From NCBI GenBank assembly GCA_026413225.1, contig CM048557.1, forward strand, positions 4,580,501 to 4,644,500: a stretch of 64,000 nucleotides of DNA, in the 5' to 3' direction. Both the position numbers and the translations under genes were made by a program. Positions 39,982 through 52,611 of this stretch are shown here, piece after piece. Every line of letters starts with the position of its first letter. The stretch's first letter is position 1. This stretch comes from Otis tarda. Its lineage: Eukaryota; Chordata; Aves; Otidiformes; Otididae. The notes beneath the pieces were generated by a model, which searched no databases, had not been told where the DNA came from, and saw only the letters and a program-made list of their open reading frames with translations.

Positions 39982-41085
39982 CTATAGGCTTCTTTTTTTA
40001 CTTTCAGTTGGTCCAGGAGCTCCTTGCTCATCCACGCCAGCCTCCTGGCCTTTTTGCCCGACTTGGTTTTTCATCGGGATGCACCTCTGCTGAGCTTGGA
40101 GGAGGTGCTCCTTGAATATAGACCAACTTTCCTGGGCCCCTCTTCCCTCCAGGGCTGCCTCCCATGGCACTTGGCCCATCAGGTCCCTGAAGAGGCCGAA
40201 GTCTGCCTTCCTGAAGTCTAGGGCAGAGAGCTTGCCATGTAGTTTCCTTGCTGTCCCGTGGATCTTGAACTCCACTGTGTTGTGGTTGCCGTAGCCAAGG
40301 CTGTCCTTTAGTTTCACATCCCCCACCAGTCCCTCCCTGTTGGTGAGCACAAGGTCGAGCATGGCACGCCTCCTTTTCGGCTCCTCTATGGCCTGCAGGA
40401 GGAAGTTATCTTCCACGCATTCCAGGAACCTCCTGGACTGCCTGTGCCCTGCCGTGTTGTCTCTCCAACAGATGTCAGGGTGGTTGAAGTCCCCCATGAG
40501 GACCAGGGCCTGTGACCGTGAGGCTGCTCCTATCTGCCTGTAGAGCGCTTCGTCTGCTCTGTCCTCCTGGCCAGGTGGCCTGTAACAGACCCCCACCGTA
40601 ACGTCCCCTGTCCGTCCCCGTCCTCTAATCTTAACCCATAAGCTCTCTGTCAGCTCCTCCTCCATCCCCAGCCGGAGGTCCACACACTCCAGCCGGTTGC
40701 TGACGTAGAGAGCGACACCCCCTGCTTGTCTCCCCTTCCTGTCTTTTCTAAACAGCCTACACCCTTCCATGTTGATGCTCCAGTCGTATGTGTCATCCCA
40801 CCACGTCTCCGTGATGCCAACGAGGTCGTAGCCCTGCTCGTGTGCACGCATCTCCAGCTCTTCCTGTTTATTCCCCATGCTGCATGCATTGGTATAGAGA
40901 CACTTCAGCTGGGCCCCCAACAAAGCCGACTTGCTGGCTGGAGCGACAGGGGTGCTATTGGATCGCAGTTTAGGTTTATTTGCACTTATCTGTGATCCTT
41001 CCTCAGCTTCTGGACCCCCGGTGCTGGCACTGGCACCATGCTGACAGCAGTGGGCTGAACTGTGCTCCCCCTCCCCCAGAAACAC
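39982..41085 (-). pseudogene. CR1 ORF2, endonuclease part (damaged)
   Basis: The open frame encodes an APE-type endonuclease domain, beginning around LKCLYTNACSMGNKQEELEM and including ITETWWDD (catalytic Glu), GVCYRPPGQ and LMGDFNHPDICW. The C-terminal motif, normally Ser-Asp-His, reads Gly-Asn-His here; the AAC codon is at 40287-40285, so the catalytic Asp appears to be lost. The frame ends at 39982 with a premature stop, just before the linker to the reverse transcriptase. The first 60 or so residues before the domain resemble normal CR1 linker sequence. Confidence 0.88.
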
Positions 41086-41090
41086 TAGTT

Positions 41091-41483
41091 TAAAGTCTTA
41101 CAGGAAAGATAGGGGAAGATCTATAGAAGACTCGGTGTGCTGGTAACTTGAATTTGTTTCTCTCAAAAGTTTACTTTGGTTTAGACAAATCACACAAAAA
41201 AACAATGTTATCATAGTTCTTTTAATTGAGTAGAGCTCAGTTACCATGAAAGACTTTACCTTTCCACTTTTTATCATTATTACAGGGTAAAGAGCCAGAT
41301 AGGTCTGCTAAAGCCACTTTGCCCCAGTAACCAGTTGAAAAGCAGTCATTGTGAAAGGCTGGCATGGTCTGTGCTGTCTGCCGTCATGTCAACCATGCAC
41401 TGGGAACACGCTAGGGCTGAGATGGGGAAGGACAGTGTGTACGATGAGTGACAGCCCCGTGCCATGCCAAAGCTTCTGAAGAA
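41091..41483. other. Spacer between two CR1 copies
   Basis: About 390 bases of sequence that is neither CR1 nor any other repeat I recognise. No gene was seen. Confidence 0.7.
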
Positions 41484-41975
41484 TCGTAGACTCATTGAAT
41501 AGTTAGGGTTGGAAGGGACCTTCAAAGGTCATCTAGTCCAACCCCCCTGCAAGGAGCAGGGACATGCCCAACCAGATCAGGTTGCTCAGAGCCTCATCCA
41601 GCCTGGCCTGGAATGTTTCCAGGGATGGGGCATCCACCACCTCTCTGGGCAACCTCTTCCAGTGTTCTACCACCCTCATTGCAAAATTTTTTTTCCTAAT
41701 ATCTAATCTAAATCTACCTCCCTCTATTTTAAAACCATTACCCCTCATCCTATCACAAAGGCCCTACTGAAGAACTTCTCCCCATCTTTCTCGTAGGCCC
41801 CCTTGAGGTACTGGAAGACCGCTATCAGGTCTCCCCGGAGCCTCCTCTTCTCCAGGCTGAACAGCCCCAACTCTCTCAGCCTGTCCTCATAGGAGAGGTG
41901 CTCCAGCCCTCTCATCATCTTCATGGCCCTCCTCTGGACCCTCTCCAACTGGTCCATATCCTTATGCTGGGGGGT
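41484..41975 (-). mobile_element. CR1 3' fragment, second copy
   Basis: This repeats the 3' UTR and C-terminal coding sequence of the neighbouring 3-kb CR1 in the same orientation: GGTTGGAAGGGACCTTCAAA on the plus strand, then FRLDIRKKNFAMRVVEHWKRLPREVV and [20 protein letters not shown] on the minus strand. It is 5'-truncated near 41,975, at the DMDQLE segment. A frameshift near 41,750 splits the coding remnant. Unrelated sequence of about 390 bases separates it from the larger copy, which favours independent insertions over a tandem duplication. Confidence 0.9.
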
Positions 41976-44900
41976 CAGAAGAAGAAGAACCTTAACCAGG
42001 AAATGTGCACAGCTCTCAGTCACCGATAATTAGAGTCTGCGAGAAGAAGGGCTGTTACCTTCACTCCTGCTGAATGCAGATGCAGTACAATAACTGCAAA
42101 AACCAAGGGAAGGAATTGCCCCTCAAATATCTACTACTGCAGTGGTAAGGTTGGTTATTCACTGATCATACTTCACACAGTGGTCACTTCCTCTGTTTAT
42201 TCAGTTTGCCTGAATGTGAATCAAACTACTTTCCCTTGGTGAGTGCTGTCAGCGCATAATTTGCATCAACACAAAAAAGCAGTAAAGGTGGGGAAAAGCC
42301 TTAAAACCCCCCTTATAGGAGTATTCAGGTACGTCGTACCAGATACAGTTTTATCCTAGAATAGCTGCAAATTATTTTCTTAAATATTTCTGGTAGTCGC
42401 TATGTCGTAGTCTGATCTTTTTCACTCTCATTCTGGCAAGTAAATTCTTAATTCTTTTATTTCGTCTTGATTTAAAAAAATACTAAGAAACCCAAACCAG
42501 AAAACATCGCTCTCATATTGAGAGATTTTGAGATGTATTATTCACTTTTAGTTTTGTTTCATTTGGTTTAGCCTTTTTCTTTTAATACTTAATCAAATCT
42601 TTCACTTCTCATATTCTGTGGATGGATTCAAAAGCTTTTTGTTTACCTTATGTATTGTTCCATGTATCTATCTTGAGCTATGTTGGCTTCTCTTGTCATT
42701 TTGACACTGATTTACTGGAATGAACTTATATTTTAAACTCCGTTACCATTCTTTAAATGCCTTCCATTCCACATTAACGTTTCTCAACAATAGTTAGTTC
42801 TAATTAGTTTTTTCCAGCCTGTTTGCAAATCTAGTGCGATGCCTTCTGAAAATAAACATACTGAAGAATATCAGACATCTTAAGATAATGAGTGGTCAAG
42901 TGACTTTGCTGCTGGTAGTTCATCTATGTTCTATGTGTGCTTGTATCCAGTTATATATGTATCAAATAGTCATTTAACTCCTAAAGAAAAACATTTAATT
43001 CTATTAGAAGATCTGCTCCAGAAACTCTTTTTTTTTTTTCAGTAAGTAGAGTTTCAAGGGCTTTTGAGTAGGTCATAGATTTCTGTCAGGATGTTCCAAA
43101 ATAGGTCTGTATTCCTATTGACATGTTTTGATGGCATTCTCACTGCCCTCTGAGATGCGTACACCTATCTTTGCCTTGATCTTAAATAGGTTTTCAATTC
43201 TTCTAGAGACAATGGAAAGCTACAGCAGAATCAGGATATCTTTATAGGCCTCAGCGAAAGAAATTGGCATACGTGTGAACACGATTATTCTGTTTTAATC
43301 TGAACAGCTGAAGAATTTGCTTCCTCATCTGTCTTTCATGTGCTGCTGCAAAAGCATCCATTATATGTCCTCTAAAGCAGCAAAAAATTGTGCAGGGATG
43401 CTTTACTCGGTGTCCCTTTTTATCTAGGAGGATTGTTTACAGTCAAATTTGTCTTAAACAGTGCCTGTGGATGTACATGACCATAGATACATTAAAAGAG
43501 AGAAAGAAAATAAGGGGTTTGGCGCCATACTAATACTAGCTGAGGCTTGGTATATTTGCATTGTGCCATTCTGAGCTGTGTGATTGTTTTCTGTCTCCCT
43601 TGAATGCTATTTCTTCATGGTTTGGTGATCTTGAGGTATGAATTTTAGTCCAGTAAGGTTAAAACTGTTGTTGTTTTATTACTTGTATTACTGTAACTCT
43701 TAGGAATACGAGTCATGAAGCACAATTTCACTGTCCTAAGCACTGTACCAGCGCTGAACCAAAAGACATTGCCGAAGAATTTACAGCACAAGAAAAGGGA
43801 AAGCACATGGGTGGAGGCAAAAGAAGGAATGCATGTAGGCTATGTTCGACACCCAGGATGGGACTGGTGGAAGTCCTGTGGAAGTTTCTTTCTCCCTACG
43901 CTCTGAAATATTAATTGGTCTGTTAGAGAGCTTCCTTTCTTCCTCTCCGTTTTGTCTTGCTGATAGAGAAAACATAATGACGTGCTGGTTGGCAGTTATA
44001 TTTTCAGAAGACATCATGGCTGAGGAGAGCTTTGGGAGGGCATTGTGAGCTAACTAGAAATTTAGAAAACCCTCTCAAATGTGAGGAACAGCATGGGAAC
44101 CTATGCACAAAAATTTTGGCTTCTATTTGCCCTTTAAAAAAATGAACCGTTTGTGTTGTGGGTGAATAATAGGAATAAAACTTCCACCAGTGGGTGAGAG
44201 ATCAAGAATACAGGTGACAGTAGGCTGTGAAGAGCTTCGAAAGTGAAGATGAGTCACTTGGATCTTGTTAGAGTGGAGGGAGTGGAGTGGTGGCTCTGCT
44301 TTGCAGTGGTGCTTTGAGCTGAGCATGTGCAGGGGCAAGTCTGTTTTCAGGAGAAAGATATTGTAGTAATAAGGTTATGAGTAATGAGGGACTGCCCAGT
44401 TGAAAGTTTTAGCTGTGTGGATGAACAGGAGAAGTCTTGTGTAAAAAAGAGACTTCAAAGAATGCATTCCAGAAACTGGGTTTGGCTGGATGTCTGGGAA
44501 GTGTAAGTGCAACTTGATCAAAGCAGACTCTTAGACCTTGCCTGAGTAGATATTTACAGTAAACTTGGCACTAGTGGTTTTCATCTCAAATTTTCAAGGC
44601 GGGCAGAGCACAGAAAGTGAAATGGATTTCATCTGTGCAAAAGCTAGTTTTCCAGGTTTGATTGGAGAGCAGTTGGACAGGTAAAATTCCTCTCCCTTTG
44701 CAGTACTATTGCTGCCTATATATCCCCATCTCTGTGCCAGCTCGTTCTACCCTAAGCCTCACTGCTAATTTAATAGCACTTAGGTGACGATCTAACTCCA
44801 GCCTTTGGCTTGTTTCCTATCTGCCAGAAGCTCAGTGAGATATAAGGATGACACATGAATGAGCATACCCTTGAGAGAAGGGAATTTTTGGATAAAGGAA

Positions 44901-45841
44901 CTGTGACACTCTCAGCAAGAAAACTTGTCTTGCTCAACTCCTCTGTGCTGTACCATGGTACCAAAGAAATTCTTGATACTACTGTCAAATTACCTTTCTG
45001 CGCAAACAACCTGCAGGACCCGTAACTTAGGCAAAGCACTCAGATTAAAGAAGCGAGCAAGACACCACATAGTGCTCCTTAAGCTGTAACACAAATTCCT
45101 GTATGCATCATGCAGCCTCATCCATGAGCCTTGATGTGGCTTCACTGTGCTCCTCCGTGGCTCTAAGAAACGTGAGCAACTCCTTGCATAACTGTCTCTG
45201 CTGAGCAGAACTGAGGAGGCAGCTCTGTGTATCCCCCAGGCGTCAGGGGAATAAAAAAAAAAAACCAAACAGGCATAACAGGAAAGGGATGAGAGTGGTT
45301 CTGAGACTGTTCTGAGTTTTACCAGGAGCAAGGTGGGATGGTGCAGAACTGGGGGGTACAGGAAATCTAAGGCTTTGATTGCCCTCCTCGAGCCTGTGTT
45401 GCAATTAGGCTATGACTCACCCATTTGACTAAATTGCAAGGTGCCAGGCTTTGCTCACAATGTTTACAATCTTTTCCCACTAAATGCATTTTTAAATCTA
45501 ATTTTAAAATGTGTCTTTGGAGATGGTGTAACCCTGTCCACAAAGCACATCTGAAAATCTGGCATGCAAATAAATGTAAAACATTAGATTTGATGATGAT
45601 CTAATCAGTGCTTGTTAACAGTGTAGCAAACAGGTGGAGAAAGTATAGAAGTGTGGTGTAATGCAGCGAAATGCAAAAGTATATTTTCAGGTCTATTCTG
45701 AGAATGCTGCAAAAATAGACCAATGTCAAATGCTATTTGAGCATCATTTCTTAATGTGTCTGATACACTTATTCTTTATGTGACCCCACTGATATCTTGC
45801 TTATGCCACTAAAATTTAAAAATATCTATTTATATAGATAG

Positions 45842-45872
<31 letters not shown>

Positions 45873-48800
45873 CTTTTTTGCCTCCAGGTGTACTGAATTA
45901 GTTTCTTGGTTTCAGTCTGAACTCCTTACAGTTTTTGCAATGACTGATAGATGGCATTTCCACCATCATGTTGTATAAGAGAACTTGATAGTTCTAACTT
46001 AATAGCTCAGTACAGTGTTTACAAAATGTAGCGTCTCTGCAGAGGAATGAATCCTACACAGTTTCACTTCTTGCTGTTACCATCTCGCCAAATTGAAAGA
46101 AGGTGGCTGTAATAATTCTAATGCTGGTACCTCTGGTCTGATGTCAATACTAGACAATACTAGAAGAAGTAGCAGTAAGAAAGCTACGTAAAAATCTTCT
46201 CTGTAAACTCTGATAGACTCTACAGTGGTAAAGTATTGTGTGAGGTTGAATTTTACTCTTCACTGTCAATATGCAGTAATAATAAAGCAAGCAGACAAAT
46301 GGGAGAAAAAGATATTAAATGTGCTGCACATATTAAAATGAAACAGCATTTTTAGCTGAATTCGTTGATCTGTACATCATAGTAGAACCATCTTGCTATA
46401 TTGTCTGTAACCTTTAGCCACATCTTGGGTTGCAGACTTGAGTTACGTACTGACAACAACCACACTGTTTTGCTGACTTATTTTGACAGTTTACGTCCAG
46501 TTATTTTCAGTGATTTGCAAAGCTGACATTTCCCTTTAGTGAACCTGAAACTCTTTTCTGCTGTATTGCCCAGATATTTTTAACATATCAGACAGTAATG
46601 AAAAGCAGAAAAAAGAGAGGAGGGCTTCATTCTCACTGAACCCACAGAGTGGGTCTTCCAGCAAATATGGGGGGTGAAAGGAGCTGTAGTATAAATGAGG
46701 ATTGGGCCGAAGATGAGTATATTTGTGGTCAGAGGCATATTTTTATGAATTTCTCATGCTACAAATGTCACACTATTGTTTTGTTCCTTAGCAGATATTC
46801 TTCTGATATTGTGATATTATCTTGCCTTATGGTAAAGTGTATCTGATTGAGTCAATTTATACTGACAGCTTCCCTAAGTTAACTTCTCTGCGAATTCCCA
46901 GTTCATTTAATATTTTTTCCTCCTGCTTCCCACATTTGAGCTACCTTTGTTCTGTGTCTGAAGGATAGGAAGCTGATAGTTATTTTATATTTATATTTCA
47001 AGGCTGCTTAATGTTTAATGAGGCTGAATATGTTGTAAAAAGCTTCAGAACACTCAGACTGGTTAATATTTCATGCCGATCTACACAGACAACTATATTG
47101 ATCTTTTAAGCATCTGCTAAACAAGACAAGGAATAAATTAGATTTTGGTCAGTTTGATTTGCCTGGTGAGTTAAATAGCTTTTAGAGCATTATCACCTTT
47201 TAAAATGTTTTGTTTCCAGTTGAATAAAGTAGATTTTAAAGACAGTATTTCATCATGTCGTTTCTCATTGCTCCTCTTCTTGCCTGTTTTATTTCAATGG
47301 TGTTTATAGATGTTATGAAGGGATGTGGAAACATAGAGAAGATATTTGCACTGTCTACTTTATGCACCCGTAATTGCACCTTCTGAAGCCATAGTTGAGG
47401 GGGCTCTACTTGTCTACATTGAGTGCATTTTGGATCTAGGTTCCCACTGTTAAGCTAATGATTATTTACACTACAGTTACATGCCTAGAAAATTCTCTGA
47501 ATACACTGTAAAGCTGCACCATAGATACAGTCTGATTTAGGGAAAAACCTACCTTATCGCTAAGTTCCTGATTGTGACACACAGATTACTTGAAGAAACT
47601 TTGGTTAGATATAAGTTGTATATAATATTTTATATTTCTGTGTCGTTTTTATCTCAGATGACCTATTGTAATGTGTGTATGCAACCTTCCTTTTGACAAG
47701 CTTTGTGGTAGCAAATGTGAAAAGTTGATTGCCTTGCAGAAAGAGGGAAAAGAAATTATTATATCCATTCGGATGTCTACATAACTATTCTGTAAACCTA
47801 ATGCTAGTTGATAGCAATGCTTTTGAAAGGTCCTTTTTATACTGCAATAATTTCATAAGCGTTTTGTGACAACTGAGAGTTTCCAAACCTTGCACCCAGC
47901 ACATGCAGCAACTGTAGAGCTGATAGAGATTTTTAAGAAACTGAGCAGACAGCCTTGGAATAAAGTAACGGTATCCTAGAATTTTAATGGTCATGCAACT
48001 ACACTGAAGAAAGAGCAATGCAGGAAACATTTGCTTTGCAAAGTGCAGTTTGACAAAGCGCAAGTATAAATTACTGCATTTATTGTCTCTAGGAAAATAG
48101 TACTCTTTACTTTACAAGTACACAAATATTTTTCTTGTCTAGAGTTCACTTTAAAATGTTTTTATAGTAAAGTAAATATTCCAACTCAATGTAACCCTAA
48201 GTCTTGTCTGTTCCAGGTTAGACAGTTTTTGTTTATTAATATAGATAGGAATAATGGAATAATACTCTTCTTAGTATCTTGCATTTGGTTTCTCTGTTTA
48301 ACTATACTTTGCTGTATCCAGTTCAGAGCAGATGTCATAGTTGTGAAAGCTCTTTCTTCAGCATAAAGCATTTCAAAGCTATCAGCAACTGGGAAGGTTT
48401 GGGGTTTCCCAGAAATGTTGTGTCTCTACTGTTAACTGAATTTAAAACTTGAAGACAAAGAAAGAATAGGGAGACTCAGGCAAAGGAATTGATGCAAAAT
48501 CTTCTAAATGAAAAGCAAGAATGGAAAAGAGAAGCTTTTGGTGATGTTAACTCTAGGACATATCTCCAGCCACTCTTTTGCCTTCATTTCTACTGCCTAT
48601 GGAATTCACCTGTGAATTCACCTTTTAAAAAAATCCTCCCTATGATTTTAAAATGTTTCATCTAAATGTTACCAACTAAAGGTTTCAGGAAGTTTTAGCT
48701 ATCCAAATTCTTTTGCACTTCTTCATTTGATGCATTTTCAACTAGCATTCCTTTCTTTTGTGTGTCCCAACAACCAAGGCCCTGTGACATGCACTGAAAG

Positions 48801-51800
48801 CAACGTCAGCAGAAATTCAGTTTAGCTGAATTTAAAGTTGGGGGGGGGAAGCATTGATTGATTTGGCAGGGGCAGGTGTCTAACCTGTCAATCTAGTCAA
48901 TACTATTTTTGGTATGTCTGTGTTATCTTACAGTTATTTAATGCTAAAAGCCTCCTCCCCCCTACTTTTTTTTTTTCCTTCATGAAATATTAAATTCACT
49001 GGTTTTTAACCAAACAGAAGATATGTCCCAAGAAGTCCTGACAACATCATGCTTTTGGAAGCTCAGTAATTGACAATTAGTATGATTTTTTTTTTTTTCT
49101 TCCTAGGTACTGTGGCCTTAATAAGAAACTTGTTAACTTCAATCCTATTCATGGTGACCAACACAATGTTCATTATCACGCACCTATCAAACTCCCTCAG
49201 AATCTAACAGCAGCCTTAGGTGGGAGAAGATAGCTCACGCTGGAGCACTTCAGTAGGTTTATTTTTACACTAAACCTCAGCAATCTATTGGGTACAAATG
49301 CAACATCTTCAGCAATGGCTGCTTCTTGGGCAGTGCTGTACTAGAACTGTTTGAGAATGTGGCATGCACTATGGGATTATCAATTCATGTTTCTGTGACA
49401 CCATCCACAAAAGCACCAAGGAGCCTTACTAAGGATTTTAAGGTATGTTTCAAAAGCTATACTAATTTTTCAGTAAGTTTTTGTACCCTCATGGGTCCAA
49501 TAGACTTTCATTTTAAAGGGTGTCAGGCTATTTCCATATAAAGAAAAGATTTCCCACTTAACTGTGAAAGTGTCTTGATGCATATCTAAATTCTTGTTGA
49601 TGTGATGAAACATTGTCATTTCTAATGTATGTGTCACTCTTAATTACTATTGAGATTCAGTATCATGCCATGACTTGTTCTATACAGATGTCCTAGAATT
49701 TCAGGTATGTGGTGGTTTCAGACCACAAATTTGGCCAGCCTCACAAATGTGAGGCCAACTACAAAACACATACGCAAATAGGAAAACTTCACATGCTAGC
49801 CAACCAGATCATACTTGGGCACTTTAAGATTATGGAATAAATTCTTCCACAAGGAAAATGACAAACATGCAGATTATGAAACTGAGCTCCAGAACTTTGC
49901 TGCCCTCACCAGAGCCAACACTTGTGCTGAAGATGGATATCCCCTAATTTAACGATAGGAATAGTAATGCGTATACATGATAATTGTATTCTTGTCACTG
50001 CCACAGTGAAGAAATGCTTCCATCTGCTGAATACACTTTACATTATCCTGTGGAGAGACAGAATGCAGGTGTGAAATTGCCTGTTGTGTCACTTGTACAC
50101 TGTTTCACGCTATGGGAAAGCTGGTAACCTTTTCTTCTGAGGTTGCTTTGAAATTCATCATGTTTGGAACAATCTATACATCACTTGAGTTTGAGAGATA
50201 TCAGTCTTACTGGTGCCTGAAACTTCAGTGGAAGATCATCCTAAATTCTTCCTTTGTAATTAGCTAATATGGTTAATATGCTCCTTGCTGGATTAAATGG
50301 AATACAGACACACTAAATTGGAGTGATGTAAAGAGAAGGGCACTGCTTATTAGTGGTGGATGCTTCCAAGTGTTTTGACTACCAGCCGAGTCAGGTTTTG
50401 CAAAATCTTTGGCCTTGGAATGTTTTCTGTGGGAAATGTCTTCTGTGTTTCTTCTGCCACCCTATAAAACTAGTTCCATTTGCTAATGGTAACTTGCTGT
50501 GTAGGAGTGACCATTGTTCAATAAAAAGTCTACATTTACTTGAACAGATGAGTAACATTAGACACTGTCTTCCATGAACTAGACTTATGCCCTAACTATG
50601 TTACATGAGTATGAATCAGTTGAAATTCCTAGAAGTTAGTGTTCAGTAGTTGTAGTAGTAAGCAAATCAGGATCTGATGGTCATAAGGTTATTTCTAACC
50701 TCAAGTCCCACCATCCTATTCTGCTTGCCCTTGGGTGGCTAAGGCCTTAGTCCTTCTATATAGGGACTAGAAGTTCTGCCATTAACTTCACTGGGATCAA
50801 GATCAACTTCTGCAAGTAGTAAAGCATTACACAACTATTGTAAGATCCTTCTGTAAGTAAGTAATTAGATCAGGATAAGCTGCATTCTCCTTTCCTCAGG
50901 GAGTTATGTATGGTACCTTGATTGGAATAGGAGACAGATTTAACCTGATTGAATCATTAAATGGAAATATAAGACAATGAACATTAGCCACTTAGTTCAT
51001 TTCATAAATTCTAATAATTAAAACTGCATGTGCAGTAATAATAATGGCTATTCCAGATATCCAAGTAAGAAAAACGCACCTTTGATATGTTGTGGCATCG
51101 GCATAATGAAAACATTTAGTTAATGGAGGATCTATGTAGTAAGAGTTATCATACAGAACTTGCAGTTGGAAATATATAAACACGTTTCCCAACAGAATTT
51201 CACTACGTCACAATTCATTAAGAAAATCGGCAATAACTGACAAGATAGGCACAAAATGGATTTTCATGTTGCTGGGATGAAGTATGGCTTCCAGCAATTA
51301 ATGGTTTTAGTCATATTAAGCAGATAAATAATGCTATCTGACATTACAGTATTTCACATTACACTAAAATTTTGTAACGTTTGCTCATAATATGACTTGA
51401 AATATGTTACCTAGGAAAAAAAATGTTATCTCTGGAACAGTCAAACCCCATTAGAAACCTTAGGCTTGAAAAATCACAATGTTAACAGTTATATCCCCTA
51501 GCAAAGGTTTGCTTTCCTTAAATAGTGTTAAATTTAAACCCAGAAGCTCTAGTCTCTTTTGGAGTTACTCTTCCTTAGTGCATTGAGCTTGAAAGGAAAA
51601 TTTAGTGCACGGAATGTACTGTGCATTACTGAATGTTGGTAAGTGAAACACTATGAAGAGATGCAGAAAGAAGATCTAGCCTTTAAAGTGAAATAACTTC
51701 AGTGATACAGATATTCTCTAAAAAAATGTTTCTATATTCTGGTTTTAAAAAAAACCTCCTAATCTTAATATGACCCCATTACCCTTTTAATGATTGATAA

Positions 51801-52571
51801 ATAATTTTATTATTTTAAATCAAATTCTAGTTGGCATGTTTGCCTTTTTCATAACTAGATATGGTCTACCTGAGTACCATTCTTTTTGTAAAAAAACCAT
51901 TTTACTGTAAAATATTATGGGTCTAAATTTCCAGTTCCTGTTTGCATGAGTAACTCCTCTGATTTTAGCATTGTTACTCATGTAAGTATAGTTTTATACT
52001 GGAAAATACCCAACGTATCCCAAGCATTAATAGAAATCAAGAACAAACACAGGAACATGATTTCTCTCTCATTTGATGCTAATTCCATTCCAAATTCATT
52101 GAGTAACGTGGAAGAAAATGTGATTGCTTGTCAAAGCTCAGATGCGGTTTTTTGTTGGGACAGAACGAACTGGATTTGGAAGTGTCATGTTTAGCTGAAG
52201 GCAACAATGCTTAGTGTCTCAGCACCCAACTCCCACTGAATTTCAACAAGAGTTAGCAAACAACCTCCCCTTGGGCTCCAGTGAAAATCCTTGGCTTAAG
52301 TATCCAGTCTAAGCAGCAGTTTCATTTGCAGGAAACAAGCTTTTTTGAGGTCTAAATTTTAAGGTATTGTTTTCTGGAACAGCAGATTATTATCTAAGTG
52401 CAGAGAGAGTACTGCAATTCTGTTATTGAAATATAAAAATGTTAAAATTAGTATAAAAGAACTAATTTAAAAAATGTTCTCAAGATTGTTAGGATTATTG
52501 AATACAATAAACCTTTCCAAATCCAAGTCATAAACAAAACCGATAATCTTTTACACGTGCCAAGATACAAT
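41976..52571. other. Gene desert downstream of RCN1
   Basis: AT-rich, mostly unremarkable non-coding sequence with an (AT)n tract at 45844-45872 and T-runs near 43,030, 48,966 and 49,088. One exon-like segment at 49107-49233 is discussed in the findings. The stretch 44,130-44,420 reads like an old interspersed repeat, but I cannot name it. Confidence 0.6.
45844..45872. repeat. (AT)n microsatellite
   Basis: About 14 uninterrupted AT dinucleotides, preceded by an imperfect ATAGAAAT start. Confidence 0.95.
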
Positions 52572-52611
52572 TTTATTGCTTCTCAGATAACACTGCATTT
52601 AGGCATTTATT
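52572..52611 (-). terminator. RCN1: Candidate polyadenylation signal pair
   Basis: Two AATAAA hexamers on the minus strand, at 52611-52606 and 52577-52572, lie about 1.9 kb downstream of the RCN1 stop. GT-rich sequence follows within about 40 bases. Another hexamer at 53348-53343 is an alternative. Confidence 0.4.

Larger units (their letters stand above)
38051..41090 (-). mobile_element. CR1 non-LTR retrotransposon, about 3 kb copy
   Basis: The 3' end on the minus strand is marked by the octamer-type ATTCTATGATTCTATG tail (plus strand 38051-38075) and the CR1 signature GGTTGGACTAGATGACCTTT-like sequence beside it. Going 5', it holds the reverse-transcriptase and endonuclease coding sequence of ORF2, and it stops near 41,090 before ORF1. 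A full-length CR1 is roughly 4.5 kb, so this copy is 5'-truncated. It keeps long open segments (367, 362 and 235 codons), so it is much younger than the fragment at 17.6 kb. No target-site duplication is evident, as usual for CR1. Confidence 0.95.

Noticed and set aside
40024-40995. Plus-strand open frames opposite the CR1 ORF2
   Set aside because: These are antisense shadows of the CR1 coding sequence on the minus strand.
45844-45872. (AT)n tract as a possible origin or attachment site
   Set aside because: It is a plain dinucleotide microsatellite with no associated elements.
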